Source: a virus
IMG/VR virus record: IMGVR_UViG_3300034407_000394
Location: 1-31,405 of that record
Strand: one strand, 5' to 3'
Length of the DNA stretch: 31,405 nt
Numbering within the stretch: position 1 is the first letter of the stretch; each line of letters starts with the position of its first letter. The notes beneath the pieces are model-generated. The model had not been told where the DNA came from. It ran no database searches and saw nothing but the letters and a program-made list of their open reading frames with translations. Below, in pieces: positions 7,252-13,841 of this stretch. The translations under genes were made by a program, and so were the position numbers.

Positions 7252-7778
7252 ATCTTGTCAAAATCTTGGTTAAAGTAATCTAATAAATCCTCTGATAAAT
7301 GTTCTTTTAATATAGCTTTGTGGTTTAGTATAGAATTGTGTATTGATGTTAAGCCTATGTTAGCACCTTTAGATATTGCTCTTAATGATAAACCTTGTAT
7401 AAAGTAAAGTTCAAACAACCTTTTATCATAAACACTCCACTCTGATATTATCTCTCTTACTTGAGTCATTATATTACTGAAAGCATCATCCTCTTCCATA
7501 TTGTACTCTGACTGAACAACTTCATCGTTTTCTAATATCCTATAGAAGATACTACCCATTTCTTTCTTTAGGTGAGAATAGTATAAGTTTCTTAATGTTT
7601 TCCATATAAAATACCTATTTATATCTCCCTTATACATTATTCTCTCAGGGTCTTTAACAAGTCTATGAACTCTTAAATACATATCTTGAACTAAGTCTTT
7701 AGCAAGGTTTATATCGCATCCTAAGTTCACAAGCATCTTAATCCATAACTCTTGATGAACTGCTATTTTTTCTAACAT
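7248..7778 (-). CDS. RNA polymerase sigma-like factor (ECF type)
   Basis: 176 aa. Residues about 20-70 look like sigma region 2 (AKDLVQDMYLRVHRL, then RYFIWKTLRNLYYSHLKK) and about 112-160 like region 4, with an HTH in LSLRAISKGANIGLTSIHNSI. The length is typical of an ECF sigma. It would redirect host RNA polymerase, most plausibly to late genes, which lack a recognisable host-type promoter. Start shares TAATG with the upstream RusA-like gene and its end overlaps the next start. A terminase-type small HTH protein is a less likely alternative. Confidence 0.75.
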   Translation of the reverse strand: MLEKIAVHQELWIKMLVNLGCDINLAKDLVQDMYLRVHRLVKDPERIMYKGDINRYFIWKTLRNLYYSHLKKEMGSIFYRILENDEVVQSEYNMEEDDAFSNIMTQVREIISEWSVYDKRLFELYFIQGLSLRAISKGANIGLTSIHNSILNHKAILKEHLSEDLLDYFNQDFDKI

Positions 7779-8173
7779 TAAATCTCTTTTATATTTATTT
7801 CTACTCTTGGGTTCTCTCTATCTAATTCTGTTGGCAATATAGTCTCTGTCTTCACATAATCATCATTATCATCTTCCCAACAACCATACTCAGTAATCGA
7901 ATCCAATAAGAACTTACTTACTACACTAATCACATTCATCTTGTCTAAACGTCTTTTAGAGGCTTTAAAGACCTTATAAGTTACCTCGACAGGTGTTTGT
8001 ATAGCTAAACCCTCTAACTGCTCTCTAAGAGCCTCTGAATAGGCTTTCTTAGCATCATTACTTATTCTATGATGTAAGTTCCTATAGGTATTCATATTCA
8101 AAGCAATCCTCTTGTCTTTAACAGTCTTTCTCGGTAGTGTTACAAATAGAGGAGATATAATCTTATGTATCAT
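7778..8173 (-). CDS. rusA: RusA-like Holliday junction resolvase
   Basis: 131 aa, the usual RusA length. Typical elements are LNMNTYRNLHHRISNDAKKA at the N-terminus, a basic strand KASKRRLDKMNV with D77, a helix ending FLLDSI (D91) and the acidic loop WEDDNDDYV (D101, D102), then a final strand EINI. Acidic residues in those positions bind metal in RusA. Role: resolving branched recombination or replication intermediates before packaging. It shares TAATG junctions with both neighbours. Confidence 0.8.
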   Translation of the reverse strand: MIHKIISPLFVTLPRKTVKDKRIALNMNTYRNLHHRISNDAKKAYSEALREQLEGLAIQTPVEVTYKVFKASKRRLDKMNVISVVSKFLLDSITEYGCWEDDNDDYVKTETILPTELDRENPRVEINIKEI

Positions 8174-8559
8174 TATTTAATCTCAGTAGATTCGTTTATA
8201 GATAAATACGCTACCTCTTTAATTACTTTTACATTATTGCTAAAATCAGTTGTAGCTGGATTTATTTTATTAGTAATCCATTTAGGTTTTATTTTTGATA
8301 AATCAAATGAATATATTCCTTTGGGAGTACTATTAATGTATAAAGGTCTGTAGTTACTTCCATCTACAGACCTTATCATAGCATCATATTTCTTTTTCTC
8401 TAATAGCAAAGTACTGTAATGAGTTCTTCTGCATTTTAACTCTATACGAACCTTATGAATATCAGAAACGCAATCCCATCTTGACATATGATTTGTTGCA
8501 GATGTTAAGTCTGATAAATAACTATCCTTTAAGTAATTAAATAACTGTTGCTCCTTCAT
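8173..8559 (-). CDS. PD-(D/E)XK-like nuclease
   Basis: 128 aa. The segment SRWDCVSD followed by KVRIELKCRR gives D29 and E40-x-K42, the spacing and strand pattern of a PD-(D/E)XK core, with a conserved-looking YDAMI helix after it. Small phage proteins of this type sit in recombination operons and may act as a nuclease or resolvase accessory. Placed between the metallophosphoesterase and RusA-like genes with TAATG junctions on both sides. Based on motif only. Confidence 0.6.
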   Translation of the reverse strand: MKEQQLFNYLKDSYLSDLTSATNHMSRWDCVSDIHKVRIELKCRRTHYSTLLLEKKKYDAMIRSVDGSNYRPLYINSTPKGIYSFDLSKIKPKWITNKINPATTDFSNNVKVIKEVAYLSINESTEIK

Positions 8560-9275
8560 TATAAATCCATCTTAACATTAAAAGCAGTATGACCACCTAA
8601 TACAATACCAAGACCAATAGCCTCTTTCTTACCTCCTTGCATATAGCCCATAGCATAAGACTTGCTATCTATACCACAACCTACTGCCATACCAAAGATG
8701 GCTCTTGTCTTACCGAACATCCATTCACAATAAAAGTCTGTATGGTAGTGTCCAGATACAGTAGATACCATATCTCTCTTTGCAGCCATTCTTGCTTTAC
8801 CACTTTTATCTCCGTGAACATACCTAACACCATCGTAATAAACTTCTGTTACAAAGTTCCAATTAGGTGTCTCTAATACCTCAGAAAACTCCTTAATCCA
8901 TTTACTTGGAATATCAGATGATTGTGCTTTACGGATTATTATTCTATCGTGATTACCTAAAGTAACATCTGCATTAGGAAATGCTTTATACCATTTAGCT
9001 AATTTAGATACTGCTTGTTCCAACTCAAACTTACCACCTAAACCATCAGCAGATGATTCGTGATAACTTGAATAATGGTTATCAATAACGTCTCCAATAA
9101 AAACAACCTTGTTACAGTTGTGTATAGCATACTGCTCTTTACAGAAATCTAAGTAACCATCTAAACAAAATGGTTCGTGCAAGTCTCCTATAACAAGAAC
9201 TCTGTTCTCTACTTTAGTTAGGTTCTGGTAGGCTTTTAATATCTTACCTTTTAATCTTGGTCTAAAATCTTTCAT
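8559..9275 (-). CDS. Calcineurin-like metallophosphoesterase
   Basis: 238 aa with all five metal-ligand blocks: GDLH (30-33), GDVID (61-65), GNHD (107-110), VHGD (153-156) and GHYH (175-178). A two-metal phosphoesterase; relatives include Mre11/SbcD-type nucleases and phage phosphodiesterases. The substrate cannot be told, but the recombination setting fits DNA or nucleotide processing. It is the first gene after the promoter at 9326-9356 and ends in a TAATG junction. Confidence 0.9.
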   Translation of the reverse strand: MKDFRPRLKGKILKAYQNLTKVENRVLVIGDLHEPFCLDGYLDFCKEQYAIHNCNKVVFIGDVIDNHYSSYHESSADGLGGKFELEQAVSKLAKWYKAFPNADVTLGNHDRIIIRKAQSSDIPSKWIKEFSEVLETPNWNFVTEVYYDGVRYVHGDKSGKARMAAKRDMVSTVSGHYHTDFYCEWMFGKTRAIFGMAVGCGIDSKSYAMGYMQGGKKEAIGLGIVLGGHTAFNVKMDL

Positions 9276-9325
9276 AATTATATCTTATACTATAAATATA
9301 ATGCTTTTTGTATATGTTTTTATTA

Positions 9326-9356
9326 CAAAGTTATTAACAAATTAGTTAGAAGCCAA
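9326..9356 (-). promoter_or_regulatory. Bacteroidetes-type promoter
   Basis: On the minus strand TTG (9356-9354), 20 bp, TAACTTTG (9333-9326), an exact TAnnTTTG. The -33 element overlaps the end of the RecA-like ATPase gene. It should drive the metallophosphoesterase-nuclease-RusA-sigma operon with a leader of about 45 nt. Confidence 0.8.
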
Positions 9357-10203
9357 GTAGCTCATCAGGACTAATTATCTTAGGTAAGCCATTTTCATCT
9401 AACTTAAAGTCAAATGATTCAAATGGTGTATTCCTACTTCTCTTACAAGATACTGTTATACAACCAAACTTATTCTCGTCTCTCTCTAACTGTATCTGAG
9501 TTTCTGCCTTCTTCTCTAAGAAACTACCTAAGTGTCCTGTTGGCTTATCTGAACCAAAGTTACTATGGATTACAGTTACAATGTGGCAATTATAAATAGA
9601 TGTCCAAGACATTATCTTTTGCACTATAGCAGAAGATTCCTCTAAATTATTAGCATCGCTAACTAAATCAGCAATTCCATCAATCACGACTAAACCTATC
9701 TCTTTACCTTCTTCCCTCATACAGTCTAAGTAATACTGTATAAAATCTATTCTATCCTTATACCCTATTTTTCTTAAAGCAAAGGTATGGTAGAAATCTA
9801 AGTTCAATCCTTTATTCATCCATTCTATCCTCTTAAACACTCTCTGTGAGTGCCATTCGCCTTGCTCTGTATCAAAGTGTACAAAATGTTTATTCTCCCT
9901 AAAAGAACTCATACCCTTCGTAAATCTACCATTAGGATTACAAAAGGCTGAACCTAATAAACTAACAAAGAAAGTTTTCATTGATTTTGGAGGTGCTTGT
10001 ACAAAGCTAAAGTTACCATAGGTGCAAATTGCAGTTGGAAACTCCTTTATATTACCATCTTTAAGTGCTACTTTATTAGTCTTAAAACCAATAGCTATAG
10101 GAGGATGCTCAATCTTTTTATTTATATCAATAGCACATTCTTCTTCTATTGATTGCATATACATTATGTGGTCGTTCTGTTCTTGTAATTCTTGTTCTGT
10201 CAT
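9346..10203 (-). CDS. RecA-fold ATPase (AAA_25/RepA-like)
   Basis: 285 aa from the ATG at 10203, chosen over an in-frame ATG at 10242 because it clears the upstream gene by 5 nt. The nucleotide-binding loop is atypical, APPKSMKT (70-77), followed by FDTEQGEW (110-117, the usual glutamate block) and Walker B LVVIDG (171-176), then HIVTVIHSN as the sensor strand. This order is that of RepA/DnaB-type or RecA-like single-domain ATPases in phages, acting as helicase, helicase loader or recombinase. It lacks a primase or DnaB N-terminal domain. Confidence 0.82.
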   Translation of the reverse strand: MTEQELQEQNDHIMYMQSIEEECAIDINKKIEHPPIAIGFKTNKVALKDGNIKEFPTAICTYGNFSFVQAPPKSMKTFFVSLLGSAFCNPNGRFTKGMSSFRENKHFVHFDTEQGEWHSQRVFKRIEWMNKGLNLDFYHTFALRKIGYKDRIDFIQYYLDCMREEGKEIGLVVIDGIADLVSDANNLEESSAIVQKIMSWTSIYNCHIVTVIHSNFGSDKPTGHLGSFLEKKAETQIQLERDENKFGCITVSCKRSRNTPFESFDFKLDENGLPKIISPDELLGF

Positions 10204-10208
10204 TGTAG

Positions 10209-10451
10209 TTATTTTAAAAATTGTTTGGAGGTGTGAGGGCAATCAGAAAGTTGAGTTTCCAAATAATGAATCCGAGATTTTAAACGATTCCTCGTCTTAT
10301 AAGCCATATAATAAAAATCAAAGTACAAATAAGTCATTATTATATACATTAGAAACCAAAAAGGAATCTGATTGAATAATATTTTGGCGGATTGAAAAAA
10401 GCGGTAGCCAACACAGTGTAAAAAAAATTGCTTAATTCTGTTATTTTCCAT
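10209..10451 (-). CDS. Membrane-anchored hypothetical protein
   Basis: 80 aa. One strongly hydrophobic aromatic-rich segment (about residues 29-51, IPFWFLMYIIMTYLYF) is followed by a basic helix and a short C-terminal region. No signal peptide pattern. It ends 5 nt before the ATPase start. Function unknown. Confidence 0.6.
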   Translation of the reverse strand: MENNRIKQFFLHCVGYRFFQSAKILFNQIPFWFLMYIIMTYLYFDFYYMAYKTRNRLKSRIHYLETQLSDCPHTSKQFLK

Positions 10452-10460
10452 TATTTCTGT

Positions 10461-10574
10461 TTATTTTTTTGTATTCATTAATTCTTTAAACATTTCAATA
10501 GTACATAATATTATTCCAACGAATGAGAACAATACTATAATGCAAAATATTAGTGTAATAAATTCTTTAATCAT
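10461..10574 (-). CDS. Small membrane protein
   Basis: 37 aa with a single hydrophobic segment (residues 6-25, TLIFCIIVLFSFVGIILC) and a short charged tail ending NTKK. It starts 20 bp after the terminator at 10594 and ends 9 bp before the next small membrane gene. Two tandem single-pass peptides suggest a shared membrane role, not identified. Confidence 0.5.
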   Translation of the reverse strand: MIKEFITLIFCIIVLFSFVGIILCTIEMFKELMNTKK

Positions 10575-10593
10575 CTTATTTGTTTTATTTAAT

Positions 10594-10620
10594 AAAAAAA
10601 GGGAGGCTTTTAAACCTCCC
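10594..10620 (-). terminator. Intrinsic terminator after SSB-like gene
   Basis: On the minus strand GGGAGG (10620-10615) pairs with CCTCCC (10606-10601) around an 8-nt loop, followed by seven T (10600-10594). It ends the SSB/ERF transcript. Confidence 0.85.
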
Positions 10621-10630
10621 CTTATCTAAT

Positions 10631-10969
10631 TTAGAAAGGTAAATCGTTAGTTGCTAACTCCTCTGTTGGCACACCAATATCTGTTGCTGGTGCATTAGCT
10701 CCTGATTTAAACACTTTCCAAGCCGAAAGAGTATTATAGTACTTACCATTATACTCATTACCTCTAACATTGAAATCTACATCTACTGATGCTCCTACTT
10801 TGTTATACTTGATAAAGTCATCTACCTTATCTTGTACGATTTCAAACTTAACATCTTGAGGGTACTTCTCGTCATTTGTTGTGATAACAAATCCTACTTT
10901 CTGAAACCCAGAGTCAAATACTTGTTTCTCTTCGATTAATTTAATTGTTCCTGTTAATTGGTTACTCAT
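10631..10969 (-). CDS. DUF3127 SSB-like OB-fold protein
   Basis: 112 aa. The order GTIKLIEEKQVFDSGFQK, FVITTND, YPQDVKFEIVQDK, FNVRGNEYNGKYYNTLSAW and C-terminal NDLPF matches DUF3127, an OB-fold family from Bacteroidetes and their phages thought to replace single-strand DNA-binding protein. The acidic/hydrophobic LPF tip mirrors the SSB tail that docks partner enzymes. It is cotranscribed with the ERF annealing protein, as SSBs often are, and is followed by a terminator. Confidence 0.9.
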   Translation of the reverse strand: MSNQLTGTIKLIEEKQVFDSGFQKVGFVITTNDEKYPQDVKFEIVQDKVDDFIKYNKVGASVDVDFNVRGNEYNGKYYNTLSAWKVFKSGANAPATDIGVPTEELATNDLPF

Positions 10970-10999
10970 AATTTCTAATTTTAATTTAATTGTTAATAT

Positions 11000-11146
11000 T
11001 TATATTCCTACTTCTATTCCGTTATCTATAGTCTCTATAATGTGTCTAAACACACTTCTCTCTTGTTCGCCTGTTACATCTACTCCATTTAGTAATAGTC
11101 TGTAATGGTCATCGTTCTCTGTTGGCTTTAGCTCTATACTATTCAT
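11000..11146 (-). CDS. Small hypothetical protein
   Basis: 48 aa, starting 1 nt after the ERF stop. Contains a strand-like LKPTENDDHYRLLLNGVDVT and a helix around ERSVFRHIIETI. Not recognised; spacing and protein-like composition support it. Confidence 0.65.
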   Translation of the reverse strand: MNSIELKPTENDDHYRLLLNGVDVTGEQERSVFRHIIETIDNGIEVGI

Positions 11147-11147
11147 A

Positions 11148-11693
11148 TTATTTAATTAAGATTTGTTTAACTTGTTTTGACATAGTGTATCTTGCTTCTA
11201 CTGCTTCCATAGAACCACCATCCTTTAAATACTTCTTTACTTTATCGAACTCAGTACTTGTTTGAGTTAATGTAGTTTTAGCGTTCTTAGAGTGATTATT
11301 TGTAGCATCACTATCTTTAGTATCATCTATCAATAATAAGTTCCCTAAAGCGTATTTCTTAGCGTAAGAAGATGCTGCTCCTGTTCTCTGTGGCATTTGC
11401 ATACCTTTAGCTTGGAAGTCTATAATGGCTTGTGCGGTAGAAGATACTGAACTCTCTCTATCTATTGATTCAATGTCAATAATCTTAGCTTCTGAATCTA
11501 CATAAATGTGTTCTCCTACTTGAACTAACTTATCATTAATCTTAAATAGTACTTTATACTTGTCTTCAAATGGCTTAACAGATTCTAAGATGTCTTCTGC
11601 TGAACGATACTTGTACTTTCCAAACGCATTTGTTTGTGCTTTAGAAACTTTTAACTCTAATTGAATCTTCTGTAGTTTTTCTAAAATTGTCAT
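11148..11693 (-). CDS. erf: ERF-family single-strand annealing protein
   Basis: 181 aa. N-terminal KIQLELKVSKAQTNAFGKY with YKYRSAEDIL and the central block QRTGAASSYAKKYALGNLL followed by DDTKD are the defining ERF segments. Ring-forming annealing proteins of this family promote recombination, often to circularise or repair phage DNA. The C-terminal 50 residues are a Thr/Lys-rich linker and a short helical domain. A 57-aa helical gene precedes it by 3 nt and an SSB-like gene follows. Confidence 0.9.
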   Translation of the reverse strand: MTILEKLQKIQLELKVSKAQTNAFGKYKYRSAEDILESVKPFEDKYKVLFKINDKLVQVGEHIYVDSEAKIIDIESIDRESSVSSTAQAIIDFQAKGMQMPQRTGAASSYAKKYALGNLLLIDDTKDSDATNNHSKNAKTTLTQTSTEFDKVKKYLKDGGSMEAVEARYTMSKQVKQILIK

Positions 11694-11696
11694 AAT

Positions 11697-11870
11697 TTAC
11701 TCTGTTTTTAATAATTCGTTTTTAACTATTTGTTTGTACTCTGTTGGGCAATCTTTATCTGTTAGTTCAAAGATGTAGGTTTCATAATTACCTATCTTAG
11801 TCTCTAATTCAAATAATCTTTTCTGTAATGCGTTAATCTGTGCATTTTTAAAGTCTATTAAGTCTTTCAT
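11697..11870 (-). CDS. Small coiled-coil protein
   Basis: 57 aa. The first 35 residues are heptad-rich helix (KNAQINALQKRLFELETKIG). It starts 3 bp after the upstream gene and ends 3 bp before ERF. Possibly an accessory of the annealing protein; function unknown. Confidence 0.65.
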   Translation of the reverse strand: MKDLIDFKNAQINALQKRLFELETKIGNYETYIFELTDKDCPTEYKQIVKNELLKTE

Positions 11871-11873
11871 TAT

Positions 11874-12056
11874 TTATTCGTTTATGTTTACGTTTAATCC
11901 TAAGTAGTTTCTTGTGCCTCTCGCTGGTATCTTAACTTGGTAGTTAATTCTAATGTCAGTTAAATTACTGTCTTGTTCTAAGTGATATTCAATCTGTTTC
12001 TTTAACTTCTCCCAAGCAGAGTCGTTTATCTTCGTAGTACTTTCCATTGTTTCCAA
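11874..12056 (-). CDS. Small hypothetical protein
   Basis: 60 aa, or 57 if the second ATG at 12047 is used. A helix (SAWEKLKKQIEYHLEQ) is followed by beta-like segments DIRINYQVKI and LGLNVNI. It overlaps the end of the zinc-ribbon gene by 31 nt from the first ATG. Not recognised. Confidence 0.6.
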   Translation of the reverse strand: METMESTTKINDSAWEKLKKQIEYHLEQDSNLTDIRINYQVKIPARGTRNYLGLNVNINE

Positions 12057-12211
12057 AAGTTTTTAAGTTTGTTGGTAAATGATTTACTTGTTTCATTACA
12101 CACCTGTTCTTTAATTTTTTCCCAAATAACAAAGTCAGCGTGTTGTTTACATCTGTTGCAAATATCGGTTTCCCATAATCTACTTGCACCACAACAATTT
12201 GATTTTTCCAT
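12026..12211 (-). CDS. Small zinc-ribbon protein
   Basis: 61 aa. CCGA (C6, C7) and ICNRCKQH (C18, C21) form a treble-clef/zinc-ribbon start typical of small phage proteins, followed by a basic Trp-rich helix. First gene after a promoter-like box and repeat array B. A frame-shifted overlapping ORF at 11989-12192 lacks this motif and is judged a shadow. Confidence 0.75.
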   Translation of the reverse strand: MEKSNCCGASRLWETDICNRCKQHADFVIWEKIKEQVCNETSKSFTNKLKNFWKQWKVLRR

Positions 12212-12236
12212 AATACTTTATTTAATAATTACTCTG

Positions 12237-12244
12237 CAAACATA
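12237..12244 (-). promoter_or_regulatory. Probable -7 promoter element
   Basis: On the minus strand TATGTTTG (12244-12237) matches TAnnTTTG, about 25 bp before the zinc-ribbon gene. The -33 position has only TTTA (17-bp spacing), beside repeat array B, so an activator bound there may compensate. Confidence 0.55.
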
Positions 12245-12262
12245 CAAATAATTATTTAAAGT

Positions 12263-12295
12263 AAATGTTAAAGAAATGTTAAAGAAATGTTAAAG
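12263..12295. repeat. Three tandem 11-bp repeats (array B)
   Basis: Three perfect abutting copies of AAATGTTAAAG at 12263-12273, 12274-12284 and 12285-12295. This is the reverse complement of array A at 4718-4750. Both arrays sit between a minus-strand terminator and a minus-strand promoter. Confidence 0.92.
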
Positions 12296-12297
12296 TT

Positions 12298-12323
12298 AAA
12301 AAAGAGAGGCTTTTACACCTCTC
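12298..12323 (-). terminator. Intrinsic terminator
   Basis: On the minus strand GAGAGG (12323-12318) pairs with CCTCTC (12309-12304) around an 8-nt loop, followed by six T (12303-12298). It ends the transcript of the M15-like gene at 12350-12805. Confidence 0.85.
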
Positions 12324-12349
12324 CATAATTAAAAAACAAAATGAAATAA

Positions 12350-12805
12350 TTAAAACAAAACAAACTCTTGTTCTTTTAAGTAGTTATCTGTATCGAAGTA
12401 TATCCACTCATTAGAAACATTTATTCTTTCTATACCGTATTGAATAAGACCTCTAATTAGTTTAAGCCTTTTAGCCTTATTAATACATTTAAACTTTATG
12501 GATTTACCAACTCTATGCCCACTATTAGATGGTATAGCTATCTTATCACCATAAGTCTTACTTACATATCCTCTCAATATAAAACCTGAGAGCCTTTCTT
12601 TTCTAAACACCTCATCCAATATGAATACTGGTTCACTCTCCATAAAGTATTTACCACTACCTAACTTATCAGGACTATCAAACATACTCCATTTAAGTAC
12701 TGCTAAACCTTCACAATCCATTTCCTCAGTATAGGTATCTGTATATTCTACCCTGTGTAAAGAGAAACTTTCCTTCTTGCGTTTATGTACCTTTCTCAAA
12801 GACAT
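12350..12805 (-). CDS. Degenerate peptidase M15-like protein
   Basis: 151 aa. Residues 97-140 align without gaps to residues 54-97 of the endolysin at 13829-14155: both have H-x-x-G, then R, LI, G, RI, I and D-x-D at the same spacing (11 of 44 identical by eye). Zinc ligands are altered: the first His is kept (H97), the Asp seven residues later is K104, and the final His is Y136. It should therefore be catalytically inactive. The N-terminal 80 residues are not recognised. Being in the early block it is unlikely to be a lysin; a structural or binding role is inferred. Confidence 0.6.
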   Translation of the reverse strand: MSLRKVHKRKKESFSLHRVEYTDTYTEEMDCEGLAVLKWSMFDSPDKLGSGKYFMESEPVFILDEVFRKERLSGFILRGYVSKTYGDKIAIPSNSGHRVGKSIKFKCINKAKRLKLIRGLIQYGIERINVSNEWIYFDTDNYLKEQEFVLF

Positions 12806-13149
12806 ATGTAAAGATAATTTTATTATACTTAATAAACAAACTTTTGTTAATAAGTGTATATTTTTTTTATTGAATAGGGGTCAGATATCTTATATTTATT
12901 TTTATACTATAATAGTATTATTTTTAATATAATATTAATTATTATTATTTTTTTATAATTATTTTTATAATAGTGAAGTATTAATAAATTACAAAGTTAT
13001 ATATTTTTTTTTAAATAACCTAATAAAATATAATTTATTTTTTAAATGTAATATTAACTACTACTGCTATTATACTAAACAGTGTAAAATATTAAATAAG
13101 ACAATCAGCTAATTAAGTTTATTAGGTAAATCTTAATTAAGAAACAATA
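12806..13149. other. Gene-free, extremely AT-rich zone
   Basis: About 340 bp between the late block and the early block without an ORF of note. It is mostly A/T with runs of T and A, a perfect palindrome ATACTATAATAGTAT at 12904-12918 and a longer hairpin near 13110-13139. It may serve as a DNA-unwinding element or origin, or simply as a late-transcript end plus early leader. The composition is clear; the function is not. Confidence 0.7.
13110..13139. terminator. Hairpin beyond late block
   Basis: TAATTAAG+TTTA (13110-13121) is complementary to TAAA+CTTAATTA (13127-13139) with one bulged base and a 5-nt loop. It lies 11 bp beyond the holin stop. The stem is AT-only and lacks a strong T run on the minus strand, so it may be a weak terminator or a protein site. 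Confidence 0.4.
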
Positions 13150-13542
13150 TTATTTATTGATTGTAATATTACCAGCTATCTTTTCAGCACTTCTACCAAC
13201 TACATACCCTCCTATACCTAACTGTAACAAGTTCCAAAACTCATTCTCTAAAGGAGGAATAGGTAAACTAAATAAAGGTGCAATGAATTTAACATAGATA
13301 ACTATAAAACCAAATGCTAACATAAGTATTGGTCTCCAACTTCTTTGTAACCAATTACCACTTGCTTCAGCTAATATAACTTCTGTTTGTAGTTTCTGTA
13401 ATTCTAACTGTTGTTCTTGTAATACCTTGAATATTTCATTCTTGGCTTTTAAGCGTTCTTCTTCAGTAGTGAATAGCTTATCTATTGCATTGCCTATTTC
13501 TTTAATTACACCACCTGTAAACCAATTTAGTATCTTCTTCAT
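13150..13542 (-). CDS. Holin, GTA/3TM-type
   Basis: 130 aa. An N-terminal amphipathic segment and a charged coiled coil (about 26-60) are followed by NWLQRSWRPILML, a transmembrane segment (about 69-90), a Pro-rich turn and a second hydrophobic segment (102-116) ending GGYVVGRSAEKI. This matches the 3TM holin family seen next to phage endolysins (SWRP motif and GRSAEK end). It would permeabilise the inner membrane at lysis. Last gene of the late block. Confidence 0.85.
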   Translation of the reverse strand: MKKILNWFTGGVIKEIGNAIDKLFTTEEERLKAKNEIFKVLQEQQLELQKLQTEVILAEASGNWLQRSWRPILMLAFGFIVIYVKFIAPLFSLPIPPLENEFWNLLQLGIGGYVVGRSAEKIAGNITINK

Positions 13543-13543
13543 A

Positions 13544-13681
13544 TTATTCCCATCTTACTTGTATCTGACCAAAGAATAAAAACAGATTAAATTCTGAATA
13601 TTCAAAAGTTTCATCACGTTCATAATACTGCCACCCTAACATCATTGCGTTAGGTACTAATAAAATTAAGTTTATTTCCAT
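13544..13681 (-). CDS. Small lysis-cassette protein
   Basis: 45 aa, ending 1 nt before the holin start. It begins hydrophobic (MEINLILLVPNAMMLGW), then a charged YYERDETFEYSEFN stretch and a second aromatic hydrophobic segment. Not recognised; position suggests a lysis accessory. Confidence 0.6.
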   Translation of the reverse strand: MEINLILLVPNAMMLGWQYYERDETFEYSEFNLFLFFGQIQVRWE

Positions 13682-13706
13682 AATCACTTTTAGTTATAAC
13701 TATTAG

Positions 13707-13841
13707 TTAATATATTATTAATACTATTATTAATAACCAACTAAACAACATTAGTAGGTTTGGATATTTAACACAGTCAGTTCTTATTATTGCCCCCATA
13801 ATAAACATAACTGTATGAAATAATCCTCTTAATATGTCCAA
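13707..13841 (-). CDS. Small membrane protein, start uncertain
   Basis: In-frame ORF ending in a hydrophobic segment (LLMLFSWLLIIVLIIY). A TTG at 13841 gives 44 aa beginning MDILRGLFHTVMF and overlaps the endolysin end by 13 nt; an ATG at 13808 gives 33 aa. The longer version looks like two hydrophobic helices around RTDCVKYP. Probable antiholin or lysis accessory by position. Confidence 0.5.
   Translation of the reverse strand: MDILRGLFHTVMFIMGAIIRTDCVKYPNLLMLFSWLLIIVLIIY

Noticed and set aside
10022-10375. 117-codon plus-strand ORF
   Set aside because: It lies antisense to the RecA-like ATPase and the 80-aa membrane gene, has low-complexity Ser/Ile composition and no start context. Judged a shadow.
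11989-12192. 67-codon minus-strand ORF overlapping the zinc-ribbon gene
   Set aside because: It is in another frame of the zinc-ribbon gene, lacks its CC..CxxC pattern, and overlaps two better ORFs.
12809-12840. TTTG-N20-TATCTTTA upstream of the M15-like gene
   Set aside because: Last position of the -7 box is wrong and transcription would begin at or past the ATG, so it was not listed as a promoter.
12992-12999. TAACTTTG on the minus strand in the AT-rich zone
   Set aside because: Matches TAnnTTTG but the -33 position at 19-20 bp has no TTG, and chance matches are expected in such AT-rich DNA.
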